From contig JAVLRN010000002.1 in the NCBI GenBank assembly GCA_032821775.1, forward strand, positions 806,001-870,000: DNA of 64,000 bases, given 5' to 3'. Shown here piece after piece: positions 22,444 through 31,689 of this stretch. The notes under the pieces were generated by a model. The model was not told the origin of the DNA and ran no database searches. It saw only the letters and a list, made by a program, of their open reading frames with translations. Position 1 is the stretch's first letter, and the number at the start of each line of letters is the position of its first letter. The translations under genes and the position numbers were made by a program. The DNA is from Sanguinoderma infundibulare (Eukaryota > Basidiomycota > Agaricomycetes > Polyporales > Polyporaceae).

Positions 22444-23699
22444 GTCTGCTCGTAGGGAAAAAGCGATTCATCAATTTCGTCCGCAAACTGGGATCTAACG
22501 TCCGCATATCCATCTTCGTATGGTGCCTGCTCCTGCTCCTGTTCTTGACGATATCCGGGTAACTCCTGTCCGGTCATCTGTGCGAGGAAGTCCTCGGGAT
22601 CTTCGGCTGCGAAATGCCGAATCTCTGCTAGGAACGCTTCTCGATTGTCACGTTCTTCCCATCGCCGCTTCTGCATGGCTGCTGCTCCCGAGCGATTAGG
22701 GATGTGCCACATGTCTCCACACGTGCCCTTCTCGCTCTGCTTCGCTCCGCACTTCCGGCATGGGCGCGCTCTAAGCCGATCAATGTCCATCAGCTGTCCT
22801 GCTCCTCCATAGGTAACTCCTGTACCTGTACGTCTGTCTCCTGGCATCATAGGAGGTGGCGGACGCGGTGTGTAGTACTGAGGTGGGGGTTGTCGAGGGG
22901 CGGGGTATTGCGCATACCTTGGCTGGAAAGGTGGGTACTGCGGAGGGTATTGGGACGGTGGATATCGCGGCGCTGCATGTTGCTGCGGCAAGGGACGGGA
23001 AGGGACTCGTGTGATGAACTGCTGCTGCGGTGTACGACGTTGGGCTTCGAAGGTCCGATGAAAGATCCACTGATCGTTATCGAGCTTGATCACGAGGGCT
23101 TTCCACCCATTGTAATCAACAGGGGGATTGGGCGATGAACTGATCCGCTCGTGTATGTGCCGGGGAAGAGCATTCTGCAGCCGATACATGTTGATCGCGG
23201 AACTGCGATCTGCTACAGTTTCTCCAGCCCGATTCATCAGATCTTCCCAGTGATCGAAGAAGTCTTCGGCCCGTTGTCTGCCCATCGTAGTCTGACTAAG
23301 TTCGATGATCGCGTCGTTCTGGTAGTTCACAGGCTTGAACTTGTTCGTGAGAGTGGTCCAGAACGCTGCTATATCGGTATAGTCCCAAGAGTTATTGTTC
23401 GCAACAAACTTCTCCCTAACTAAATTCCTTTTCCACCTGTCTACATTTGCTCCCTTGATTCGCGATAAGATCATAGATATCGCTGAATCCTTTCCCAGGC
23501 CGGCCACGTAGACCTGCATTGTAGACTTCCATTCTTCGAAGTCTGGGGCGACTCCGTCGAAGGAGTCAGGCTCGGCGATTTTTGGCGCGGAGGCGCGGAC
23601 CTGATGCGCTGATCGGTTCGTGATGCTGTTTGCGAGCGCCGTGAACTGATTTTCGAAGAATTGGCGCGTTGCCTGGTCGAATGCCATTGCTTGCGCCAT
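22440..23699 (-). CDS. gag: Chromovirus Gag
   Basis: ATG at 23699 (MAQAMAFDQATRQFF), 419 codons, stop overlapping the first pol codon. It has a capsid-like region (PDSFDGVAPDFEEWKST, then QTTMGRQRAEDFFDHW), a Pro/Gln/Tyr-rich linker, and a Cys cluster CRKCGAKQSEKGTCGDMWH. That cluster is C-x2-C-x9-C-x4-H rather than the usual CCHC knuckle spacing. It forms the virus-like particle and packages element RNA. The first 230 bases overlap the 3' end of the preceding 341-codon ORF in another frame. Confidence 0.9.
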   Translation of the reverse strand: MAQAMAFDQATRQFFENQFTALANSITNRSAHQVRASAPKIAEPDSFDGVAPDFEEWKSTMQVYVAGLGKDSAISMILSRIKGANVDRWKRNLVREKFVANNNSWDYTDIAAFWTTLTNKFKPVNYQNDAIIELSQTTMGRQRAEDFFDHWEDLMNRAGETVADRSSAINMYRLQNALPRHIHERISSSPNPPVDYNGWKALVIKLDNDQWIFHRTFEAQRRTPQQQFITRVPSRPLPQQHAAPRYPPSQYPPQYPPFQPRYAQYPAPRQPPPQYYTPRPPPPMMPGDRRTGTGVTYGGAGQLMDIDRLRARPCRKCGAKQSEKGTCGDMWHIPNRSGAAAMQKRRWEERDNREAFLAEIRHFAAEDPEDFLAQMTGQELPGYRQEQEQEQAPYEDGYADVRSQFADEIDESLFPYEQT

Positions 23700-24496
23700 T
23701 GCTCTATGACGGCTGGATGGTTGGCTGATCGCGGGGGTCTGGGTGGTAGGCTGGGTGGTGCCTTGGGGAGTGGGAACGGGTCGAGTGGTTTCAGCGGGAG
23801 TGGGGTCAGTGACACAGAGGTTTGCAAGTTCGGCGGCAAGGGCGAGCGAGTCAGATCGATGACGACCTGAGGCTTCTGGCTCGTAGAAGGGGAGGGCCTC
23901 GGCTTCTTCGGCAAGTTCTCGCTGTTTTCCTCGGCTGCTTCCGGCGACCGGAGGCGCTTGAGGACTCTCGTGGGAAGTGGTCCGAGAGAGTGGTCGTACT
24001 CGTGTAGAAGCTGCTGACGACGCTTCAGCTCCTTGGATGACGACAGGGATATGGGCTGTGACAGGGGAAGGGGTGCGGACGCGCTCGGTCCGTTCGTATG
24101 GCTTGGGCTGGGGTGGGCGTTGTTGACGTGGTCGTTCACGAGACGGTCCAGATACCGAAGCTTCTGATCCAGATGCTTCTGCTGCCGGTGCTTCTCGCGG
24201 GATGATGCGGTGACGAGGGTTGCTGGAGCTGAGGTAATTGATGGGACTGTATCGATGGGGACAGGGTTGTTCTGCGCAATAGTCGACCTTGTCTTCTCCT
24301 GCACTGACGTGGTGGTAGGCGTCTTTCCACTGTTGGGTAGTGGTGAGGCACTCGAAGTGCTTGGCCCCTTGGCAAGCCGTAATGCTTGTTGTGCTCGCGC
24401 GATGGTCGCACGAGTGCTAGGTGGTGGGGATGGAGACGGGGATGGATATTTTTGAGGTGCGGCGTAGGTTGCGAGGAGTTGATCCCAGAGGTCCAT
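23471..24496 (-). CDS. Extra ORF upstream of gag, Pro/Ser-rich, SUMO-interaction-like motif
   Basis: ATG at 24496 (MDLWDQLLATYAAPQKYP), 341 codons, ending inside the gag coding region in a different frame. No enzyme domain. Features: long Ser/Pro/Thr-rich disorder, a basic segment EKHRQQKHLDQKLRYLDRL, a nuclear-localisation-like LPKKPRP, and VVIDLTRSPLP, which matches the consensus of a SUMO-interacting motif (hydrophobic-hydrophobic-D-L-T). The last 76 codons overlap gag and probably reflect gag constraint. Standard gypsy elements lack an ORF here. It could be an accessory protein or an upstream regulatory ORF. The function is unknown. Confidence 0.55.
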   Translation of the reverse strand: MDLWDQLLATYAAPQKYPSPSPSPPPSTRATIARAQQALRLAKGPSTSSASPLPNSGKTPTTTSVQEKTRSTIAQNNPVPIDTVPSITSAPATLVTASSREKHRQQKHLDQKLRYLDRLVNDHVNNAHPSPSHTNGPSASAPLPLSQPISLSSSKELKRRQQLLHEYDHSLGPLPTRVLKRLRSPEAAEENSENLPKKPRPSPSTSQKPQVVIDLTRSPLPPNLQTSVSLTPLPLKPLDPFPLPKAPPSLPPRPPRSANHPAVIEQWRKQWHSTRQRANSSKISSRRSQTASRTDQRIRSAPPRQKSPSLTPSTESPQTSKNGSLQCRSTWPAWERIQRYL

Positions 24497-24632
24497 ATGA
24501 CTAAGAAAAAGAAAGATGTATGTAAGCGCACAATAACGCTACGTGAAAGTATCCAAAACTATATAGCAGTTTTACCGCGGTATGGCTAACCGGGGTCTCC
24601 TGCGCGTGATTGTCACACTGGGTGACTGACTA

Positions 24633-25340
24633 TCACGTGGAATAGGGACGGTACGCAGAAAATAGTACGAAGAGTCGATAAAAGTACAGAGTGGTTTCCA
24701 CGACTAGTCCAGAGGCTCGGTACGTAGGGAAAATGAAGGTAACGTTGTCGGGAAGGGTGTGATAAAGGTGGCGTGACACGTACGCGATGGTGACACGTTC
24801 GTGCCTGTCGTTAAGGACGTGTGTGAAGGTTGCGTGGGACGCAGGGATTTGGGGGTACTCCGGTGGGGTGTAGTCAGAGTTTGAGTCGTAGTCGGAGTCG
24901 TTGGCTGGGTACAGGGGTACTTGGTCTTCGTCAGGGGTCGTGCTTGAACGCGCCTCTACGTCGGCGTCAATGTTCGAGTCGTTGGGGTAGTGAGATCGGA
25001 TCGAGTCGGCGTTTTCCTCGGCCGCTGCGCTAGAGTCGGGAGACGGGGAACGAGGAGGCGGGATCGGAAGGGGCGGTGTCGAGGTACCGGATGCGGTAGT
25101 CGACGAGTCTAAGAAGTGAAGGGTGCCGTCCGCAAGTCGCACGACGTAGTCGGGGTACCGATCTTCTAAGCCGTATGACGGGGGACGTGGAGGGGACGAT
25201 GACGGGAGAGATGGTGACGGGGACCGACGGTGTCGACAAAGTGTGCCGTCGGTGTGAAGGATGCTGTACTCGTAGGCGGAGGTGGGGATGATCCGCGATA
25301 CGGAGGATGATGAGGATGATGAGGACGCCACGGTTAGCAA
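24633..25340 (-). CDS. Open frame between 5' LTR and 341-codon ORF, no ATG
   Basis: A 235-codon frame that is open from inside the 5' LTR boundary (from about 25406) to 24633 but contains no ATG at all. If translated it would need a non-AUG start or splicing from another exon. It is Ser/Pro/Asp/Tyr-rich with two similar motifs, EYSILHTDGTLCRH and DYVVRLADGTLHF, suggesting an internal duplication, followed by an acidic region (YPANDSDYDSNSDYTPPEY). No known domain. The internal repeat and the length argue for coding; the missing start argues for caution. Confidence 0.35.
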   Translation of the reverse strand: MLTVASSSSSSSSVSRIIPTSAYEYSILHTDGTLCRHRRSPSPSLPSSSPPRPPSYGLEDRYPDYVVRLADGTLHFLDSSTTASGTSTPPLPIPPPRSPSPDSSAAAEENADSIRSHYPNDSNIDADVEARSSTTPDEDQVPLYPANDSDYDSNSDYTPPEYPQIPASHATFTHVLNDRHERVTIAYVSRHLYHTLPDNVTFIFPTYRASGLVVETTLYFYRLFVLFSAYRPYST

Positions 25341-25387
25341 CGGATACAGTGCGCCGTAGGTCGAGGGGTAGAGGTAGCTTCGAGTTA

Positions 25388-25634
25388 TGATACGGCCAGC
25401 GGCAGACTAGCAATAAGCCTTAGACTGGGAGGGTGAATACCAACTCGAAGCTGAGGATCCCCAGCTCCAAAGTGGCTGTTTATATAGACCTGCAGCACTA
25501 GGCTGACTAACCTACATGTGATACATGAGTAATCCTAAAGAAAGCGCTAGAATGTCATGGAATGTCCGACCGGCATATGCTGAGTAAGGACTGACTAAAG
25601 ATGAGTAATCATAAGTAATCGTGATTTCGTAACA
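25388..25634 (-). repeat. 5' LTR of the chromovirus
   Basis: 247 bp, identical to the other LTR. TATATAAA at 25479-25486 (complement) would drive genomic RNA. The flanking target duplication CAGTG at 25635-25639 doubles as the last intron bases plus first exon bases of the interrupted YCII gene. Confidence 0.95.
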
Positions 25635-25904
25635 CAGTGGGATTACGCGAGAATCTCAGTGACGCCAGTGTACTCTGCGGTACCAAAGCTCTAGTGAAGT
25701 GATATCGATCTACGCAAGACAGCTAGCTTACAGGGTGTGTTACGATAAGAATGGTCCTAGGGTCGATAAGCGTAACGTCCCCCGCCACTTTAGCGAGCCC
25801 TCCGGCCGATGCCATCCCACCGTCCTCGGACTGCTCGTCAAACCTAACGAGGCGGCTCACCGGGCATCCAGCATCACCGCTTAACAGTAGCGCGTCGTAC
25901 AATT

Positions 25905-26453
25905 TTACGACATATCCTCGGTCCTGACGTCCACGAATAGCGTACGCAGCTCGGGGCAGGGTATGACGAGGTCTTCACAGACCTGGAGGGCACACAGCGG
26001 TTCCGTATACCAGTTACATTTGATGTCGGGGTGGTCTATGCTCCATGCTGACGGGAGGAGGCCGAGCACGAGGGTCGTCAGGCGAGGAAGGCACCCGAGA
26101 AGGGATCGCGGCTCCTCGAGCATCGCCGTCACGACCGGTACCACCCAGAGCTCGCAAACGCTCGAGAAGGACGATGCGGCTCGGATAGCGTCACAAGTCG
26201 AAATCAGCGAAGATTGTATGGTGACGTCTGCGGGCGCGTACGTCCTGCTGGGTATCCGAAAGTCAATGCGAAGGCCGCCTTCTTTCCCGTGCGTGCGGCC
26301 CGCATTGACAGCGATGAGCGAAAGACACCCGCGCTTGACGTTGTTCTTCCTCCTCGTGCCGATGGTGAAGACCATCCGGTGCCGCACTCGGCACTGTGAG
26401 AACGCTCCTGCCGCCCCAACCGCCCGGGGGATTCGATGCTCGAAAGGGAACAC
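25905..26453 (-). pseudogene. F-box/LRR-like C-terminal fragment
   Basis: A 182-codon open frame with no ATG at its start. From about residue 60 it reads SVCELWVVPVVTAMLEEP, LPRLTTLVLGLLPSAWSID, CALQVCEDLVIPCPELRTLF, resembling the leucine-rich distal part of Agaricomycete F-box-like proteins. No F-box is present. The first about 45 codons come from DNA that matches the 5' end of the coiled-coil gene at 57.4 kb in another frame, so the locus seems chimeric. Treated as a gene remnant; the LRR assignment rests on Leu spacing and general resemblance only. Confidence 0.35.
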
Positions 26454-26589
26454 GGAGGCGAAAGCTACGTCGTGGCGAGATCCGGACCAAGACGTCGAAT
26501 TATGATTTCCGTCTGCGACTTTGTTTGGGCTGTCAAGGACGAGGGCTAGTCACTTAGTATTTGGGTACACGGTGCTGAGAAATAGACGG

Positions 26590-27965
26590 TACCTGTGCGC
26601 GATTGAGCTACATATACCATCCCGGAACCGGTAAGGAAGCCTGAGACGGGAGTGCAGTGACGGTGGGCGTGCGGACCAAATGGGCCACGTGGCGTTTGGC
26701 GCCCAACTTTCGGGCTCTGCCAGGTCTCTGCTGCTGTTTGCCTCTGGCCGCGGTGGACTAGTGCCCGCGGTCGCTGCTCCTCGTCGTTTTCTCTCACTCT
26801 TTCACTGTCCTTGCAGGGCCGCCGTCTGTATGAGCAACATTGCTGTTGCAGTCGACTTATGCCCGCCGTTCTGCCTGTAGTCTTAGACGCCTCCCAACCA
26901 CTTCCTCGCCGCTGGAATCTAGAATGCAATACGCATATGACGGGATCCTCGCTCCATGGGTGCGTACTGCTTTACCTCACATGACTGGAGAGATACTTAA
27001 GTTCTCTCACGCGCACAGATGCTTGCATTCACTGCCGCCGCCGTCGCCGAGGGTTCACTTCCCTCAGGCAACTGGATTTGTTCGCCAGCCTGGTCGCCTT
27101 CCTTCCCTCGGCGCTCTCACTAACATCGCTTTTACTCCCTCTGACACAACTGATTTCTTTTCTCAGACTTGTTTCACCCTACCCCCCGTCCCTGCATCCT
27201 AGTCGAACGCCGTGTCGCCCATCATCAGTTGCACCCAGGTTTCCCCAATCCAGACCATGCGGTGCACGAATCCGCATCTTGGAATCTTTCTCTATGACCG
27301 CGTCGAGGGTTCCCAACCGTCAACGCCGTCGGTGAGGAGGTGAGTTCGTCCGTTCCATCAAGTGTGTCTTCCGTCCCCGCAACCCACTTCCCGCCCATCC
27401 TGTACCGCCGTAAGCGTTAACCCCACGCGCAGTACGGCCTCGCGCGCCGCACAGTGCCGAAGGCATGGCGCATTTCGAGATTGTCACCGGAGTCAAGTTG
27501 GATGCTCCGCGTGAGAAGTCGTTGTCCAACTTATCTTTCGCGAGACAAGCACGGCTGAGTACGGGCGTGGGCAGAGGCCTGTCTCGTCGAGATACGCCCG
27601 CCGCCGACGCGCTCGCCCCCCGTCGATGTGTTGAAGGGTTGTCTCCCGCAGGCTGGAACGCCGTTCAGGTCCTATGCGTGTCTCGCGCAGCATCTATCCC
27701 CATCCGCGGCTTAGCCGTGTCGCATTTCTGCCTGTAAGACATGATCTGTCGACCCTCGGACGCGGCAGGCGGTCTCTTTGGTTTCGTGGCGTCCGCCGTC
27801 TCGATGGGCACGGAGGGGATCTTCTGGTATCGCGGACGCGGCCTCGCTACGTACCCTACATGTATTTCAGTCGAACTCGTAATGATTACCCGCAGTTTTT
27901 TGTCCGTCCCTCGGTATGTCCTGAAGATCAGCCTCCGTCCCTGCTATCGTGGACGTGTAACTTGC
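26590..27965 (-). repeat. R1 module, copy III (inverted)
   Basis: The reverse-complement copy of 1-1430. The GCCACGTGGC palindrome is at 26684-26693. The copy reaches about 27965, where it matches the first bases of the window. On the + strand the unknown R1 coding frame is recognisable (ATG 27465, then RVSRSIYPHPRLSRVAF from 27674) but needs a shift between the two segments, so the copy is disrupted. It is flanked by F-box debris on one side and the monooxygenase remnant on the other. Confidence 0.75.
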
Positions 27966-28229
27966 AGGTGAGCGAGCCCTCCGCTTTGCGTATGTAGCAT
28001 TCGGTTGATGAACGACATCTCCGAGCAGCTGTATGCGAAAGTGCAAATGCACCGTCCTACCGCGACCGCAGTTAGTTGAATGCCTGTGATGACCTGGTCG
28101 GTGAATGGAGAGTGATTCACTCGCCGCCTCACGTCGTTGATAGAATGCATATATGCCGGTGTTTTGTCGCCGAGTTATCCGCAGCGTAGGCATTCGGTAC
28201 GCCTCTGCCCCTTCGAGCTAGCTGAGCAT

Positions 28230-28875
28230 GGCCCCGTGGCCAACACTACGCTCAACGTCCGCTCTTCTACAGCTTCCCGCAGAAGATTCTGAACGTTGAT
28301 CTTACAATGTATGAGACGAGCGCGGGTGTCGGTGGCACCTGGTTCAGCAATGGATATCCGCAAGTCTCGTGGTCCTTTCCCATTCGTCCTCTAACTGACG
28401 TAATATAACAGCGATCTGGCTTGCGATATTCCCTCACATTCCGTGCGGCTTTCAGTTAGTTAACCGTGAGCGCGTGCTGCGTTTGGCGTTGCCGCATCAA
28501 CTGAAGTAGCTTCGAAGCGAAGATATGTCATCGACTTATTCGACCATCGCATTCCACTTAGCCGTGCATCGCAGCGCGGCTGGTCCGGGTACTATGCACC
28601 GGGGCCCGAGATTCGCTCAGTCGGTGGCAGATGCCCGACATCCCTGGCCTCAACGAATACAAGGGCATCCTGTACTACAGTGCGGGTTTCGACCCGGCCG
28701 ACAACATGCGGCAGGAGGTCGTCTACGGGTGGCAGGATAAGAAGGTCGGGATTATCAGTGTGGTGAGTGTCGTTCCCCGCATCACGGCGCTGTGCTTGCT
28801 AATATCATCGCTAGGGTTCGAGTGTGCTTCAAATGGTTCCCGCGCTGCAGTCGCACGTGTCGAAGCTGGTGAACT
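28230..28875 (+). pseudogene. FAD-dependent (Baeyer-Villiger-type) monooxygenase remnant
   Basis: Diagnostic strings in order: ETSAGVGGTWFSNGYP (about 28317-28364), after an intron LACDIPSHS (about 28415-28440), GWSGYYAPGPEIRS (about 28580-28620), then abruptly QMPDIPGLNEYKGILYYS (from about 28628), GWQDKKVGIISV, and after an intron GSSVLQMVPALQSHVSKLVN with a stop. These match the GGTW, CD(I/V)PSH and VGxxGSSxxQ regions of flavin monooxygenases. The N-terminal FAD loop is missing, about 100 codons between PEIRS and MPDIPG are deleted with a frame change, and the C-terminal half is absent. It is clearly dead. Confidence 0.8.
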
Positions 28876-29650
28876 AGGGACGGGGAAAGACTTGACGAGC
28901 TCTCGGCCGGCATTCCAACGTCCGGGCGTACGTGGAGAGAGCGTCGAACCACTGTGGACGGCGTGGAACGTCTTCGCTGCGCTGACAGCTCACAAGATCT
29001 GTTGTGCTGTCCAGACGCAACTGCCAGAGTGAATGTGCGCCGGTAGGCTGTTCCTGTATCGAGAAACCGTGATCTAAGCTGACCACATTCGGAATTAATC
29101 TCTTCCGTGATATTGCACTTGTACCACCGCCAGCGGTGAGTGATGAGACGCATACTCCACAATGCAGTACTCGATTCCAGGTCTGTTTGGCGCTCTCTCC
29201 GGTTCAAGGCGGCAGCGGCGAGTCCTCGTGCGCTTGCTCGCCCATGCGTCCGCGGTCAAGCCACCCGCGCGTCGTCTGCATGCCAGCCGGCGATAAGGCA
29301 GGATCCGGAGATGCATTCTCTGGAGAATCACATTGCATCGCGACCCCTGGCACGCGTGGTTCGCTACCATCTCGCTCGAACACCTGGTCGGGTTGTTCTA
29401 GACGACAACAGTCAGGACCACTTCGTGCTCCCTTTCATGTGTGGCTTGTTCGAGGTGATGTTGGTAGCTTCGGGGCATGTTGGCCGACTTTGACACCTTC
29501 CGAACGTAATCCAGAGTCTGAATGACCAGCGCACTCGAGGTGCCGCCACAAGGGCCCTGTCCTCGGGCTTATAAACTGCTCAGTAACGAGCATTGGCACC
29601 ACAAGTTGCTCCCTCATCTTCCTACCTCTTCACCAACTGTTTTCACAACC
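28876..29650. other. Intergenic, upstream of DUF6533-F
   Basis: No supported gene; small frames on both strands only. The last about 100 bases before 29651 are CT-rich and likely hold the DUF6533-F start region. Confidence 0.45.
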
Positions 29651-31403
29651 ATGGCCTCTGCAGCTGTCTCCACCATTTCTGATGCCGTGTCCGCTTTGTG
29701 AGCTTTCAACCATTGCCAGGGTTTGTCTGAGCTGACCATTCATCTCCGTCCGGACACGGTTGTTGTTGCAAGACAGACAGCGGAGTATGACAGCACCGCG
29801 GCATTTGGTAATTCTTGACCCTTTATGCCCCCAAACCTTGCTGATGCATCCCGCACCATCTAGCACTTGTCGTCTACGACTGGTTGATCACCCTTGACGA
29901 GGAAATTCGTTGCTTCTGGAGTTTTGGCAGGGGCCGAAAGCCCACAGTGTCGACGCTGATCTATATGATCACTCGCTACTCAATTCTCATACAGTCTGCT
30001 CTTCCATTTCAAACTATGTTTCCTATGTCAGAATTGGTGCGTACTCTGTATGATTATCGTGGTTCTCACTATAAATGGTTGCAATTCCCTTAGGCGTATG
30101 TTATGATCTACCATTTGACTGGATGCAGAATCCTGATTGAAAGACACTGGCAGGTGTCAGATAAACAGTCACATACAATTCATATTAGAAGTTGTGTTCA
30201 CCTTCATCAGCTTAAGTAAGTATGAGCTCACTTGCCACCCTTGCATACTGAACATGACATGCCTCAGTGTTCGCAACAATTCGAATCTACGCCTTATCTC
30301 GCAAAAATAAATATATCACCATCTCCACAATCATCTTAGGTCTACCAGTAATCACTGCACAGGTATGTCAGCTCAGTCGGTATCATTAGCTCTGTGGCTC
30401 TGAGCTTACTTGTCATGTCATAGATAATGGGTGACAGTTGGAATGGGATCAATTTATCTAGTCCTTTCAACTGCAGTGCTGGAAATCGTATTGTATCATG
30501 GAATAAACTACCAACGTGTAAGCACTACTATCCCCTAGATGTATGTGGGGTGAAATTAAATGATCGCAATGGTTCCATTATAGTGACCCTGGCAGCTTCG
30601 CTCTGCGCAGTGGCAGGTAATATCCTTGTGATACTCGTAACATGGTATACTACATACACATCTTGGAGAATGAAGGGAGGGGTTTTAAAGGGGCCATCAC
30701 TTGTCCGTACTATGTTGTACAATGGTGCGTATGATGAGCTGGACCAAATCAGATATTTGCTGATCAATTTGGTGCACAGGAAGCATGTACTTCATGTAAG
30801 CTGACCTGTCTGGGGTCATCCTCTCTCTCCCAACTCAATACTAATATAGTGGTGTGGTGATCAGTGCCCTCACTTCATTGGACATCCTCAGCCTGATAAT
30901 CTCAAAGGCATGTACTATAACTAAGCCTGCATCCCCTGTGCTGGAGTCCTGAATGTGCACTTATAGCAAAACAGTTCTTTGGCTGAAAATATTACCGGCC
31001 TTATCTATCCGTACGTCAACCCCATCCCCCTCTCCCATACACATTGATCCACTCAAACTCCCGATGAAGATTGATCTCCATACTTATGTGCCGTTTCCTC
31101 CTGGACCTTCGGCAAGTGGATCGCTCTTCAGCTCATTCCGCATCGTCACCCTCGGCCATCTCCTCGCTCAACTTCAATGCAGCTGGTTCCCAGATGGCAG
31201 TGGAACTCCCGGCATTTATAGCATCGATGGGCGAGCCCGTCCTCACTGGGATAAGCTTCATAGACTCAATAGGCGGGGAGGAGGACATGGCGTGCATGGA
31301 TCAACCAGAACCCGGCAGTGACAATGAAAACCCGCTGACTGAGACCGGAGACAATGGCAATGGGATGGATGGCACAGGCATAGCACAGGACAGAAGTACT
31401 TGA
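29651..31403 (+). CDS. DUF6533 multi-pass membrane protein, copy F
   Basis: ATG 29651 (MASAAVSTISDAVSAL, GTGAGC donor) to the stop at 31403. Exon pieces: YDSTAAF, LVVYDWLITLDEEIRCFW with GRKPTVSTLIYMITRY (core, about 29866-30035), FILEVVFTFISL, FATIRIYALSRKNKYITIS, IMGDSWNGINLSSPFNCS, ITVTLAASLCAVAG-type helix with ILVILVTWYTTYT, LYNG/SMYFM junction, VVISALTSLDILSLIISK, QNSSLAENITGLIYP, ISILMCRFLLDLRQVDRSS and the tail with MGEPVLTGISFIDSIGGEE. The frame is kept throughout. One donor near 30910 is GCATGT rather than GT, so this exon limit is uncertain. The DNA is AT-richer than its surroundings. It sits between R1 and R2 copies. Confidence 0.75.
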
Positions 31404-31689
31404 TTACGCTGGCAGTGAGTTGAGGTCATCAGTCCTAGGCAGGGAATTGCGCTAACAATTCGCTTCCCATCTGTACAGCGCGAGAAACCCTCTTGGTTAG
31501 ACATCCTCCGACTCGTGCTGCATCTCTAGGCACCCTTTGGTTCATATGCTTCTGCTTCTTGACTTGGCCGCGCCATAACGCTAGATGTGCAAACCTAGAC
31601 AGACCGAAACAGTTTGATTAGCCCCCCATATATATTAGACTGCACTGTATCATATTTATTCTTCGATGAACCTGCTTATTTATCTGACA

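Larger units (their letters stand above)
17950..25634 (-). mobile_element. Full-length Ty3/gypsy chromovirus LTR retrotransposon
   Basis: A 7,685-bp element transcribed on the complement. The two 247-bp LTRs (17950-18196 and 25388-25634) are identical base for base, begin TG and end CA in element orientation, and each carries a TATATAAA box. The 5-bp target duplication is CAGTG (17945-17949 and 25635-25639). Order from the 5' LTR: a 235-codon frame without ATG, a 341-codon ORF, gag, pol (protease, RT, RNase H, integrase, chromodomain), a 290-bp 3' leader with a polypurine tract, and the 3' LTR. Identical LTRs and intact frames indicate a very recent, possibly active insertion. A primer-binding site starting TGG was not found next to the 5' LTR. 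Confidence 0.95.
17535..25694 (+). pseudogene. YCII-like gene 1, split by a retrotransposon and frameshifted
   Basis: A three-exon gene of the same plan as the copies at 35.0, 37.0 and 55.4 kb. Exon 1 is 17535-17670 (MSAETDRKNYFLIIAHDLP), exon 2 17731-17884 (VAGGGMLTRGTNSSDAD), and exon 3, WDYARISVTPVYSAVPKL ending at TAG 25694, begins only after 25634. The 7.7-kb LTR element sits in the intron 2 acceptor: CAGTG, the last bases of the intron plus the first of exon 3, is the duplicated target on both sides. Independently, exon 2 lacks one base near 17785 (five Gs where six bases are needed), so the frame is lost before the insertion point. It was a small soluble YCII/DABB-fold protein; the gene is dead. 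Confidence 0.85.

Noticed and set aside
25360..25387. Primer-binding site next to the 5' LTR
   Set aside because: No TGG (complement of tRNA CCA) and no clear match to a known tRNA end or anticodon arm; an unusual priming mode is possible but unproven.
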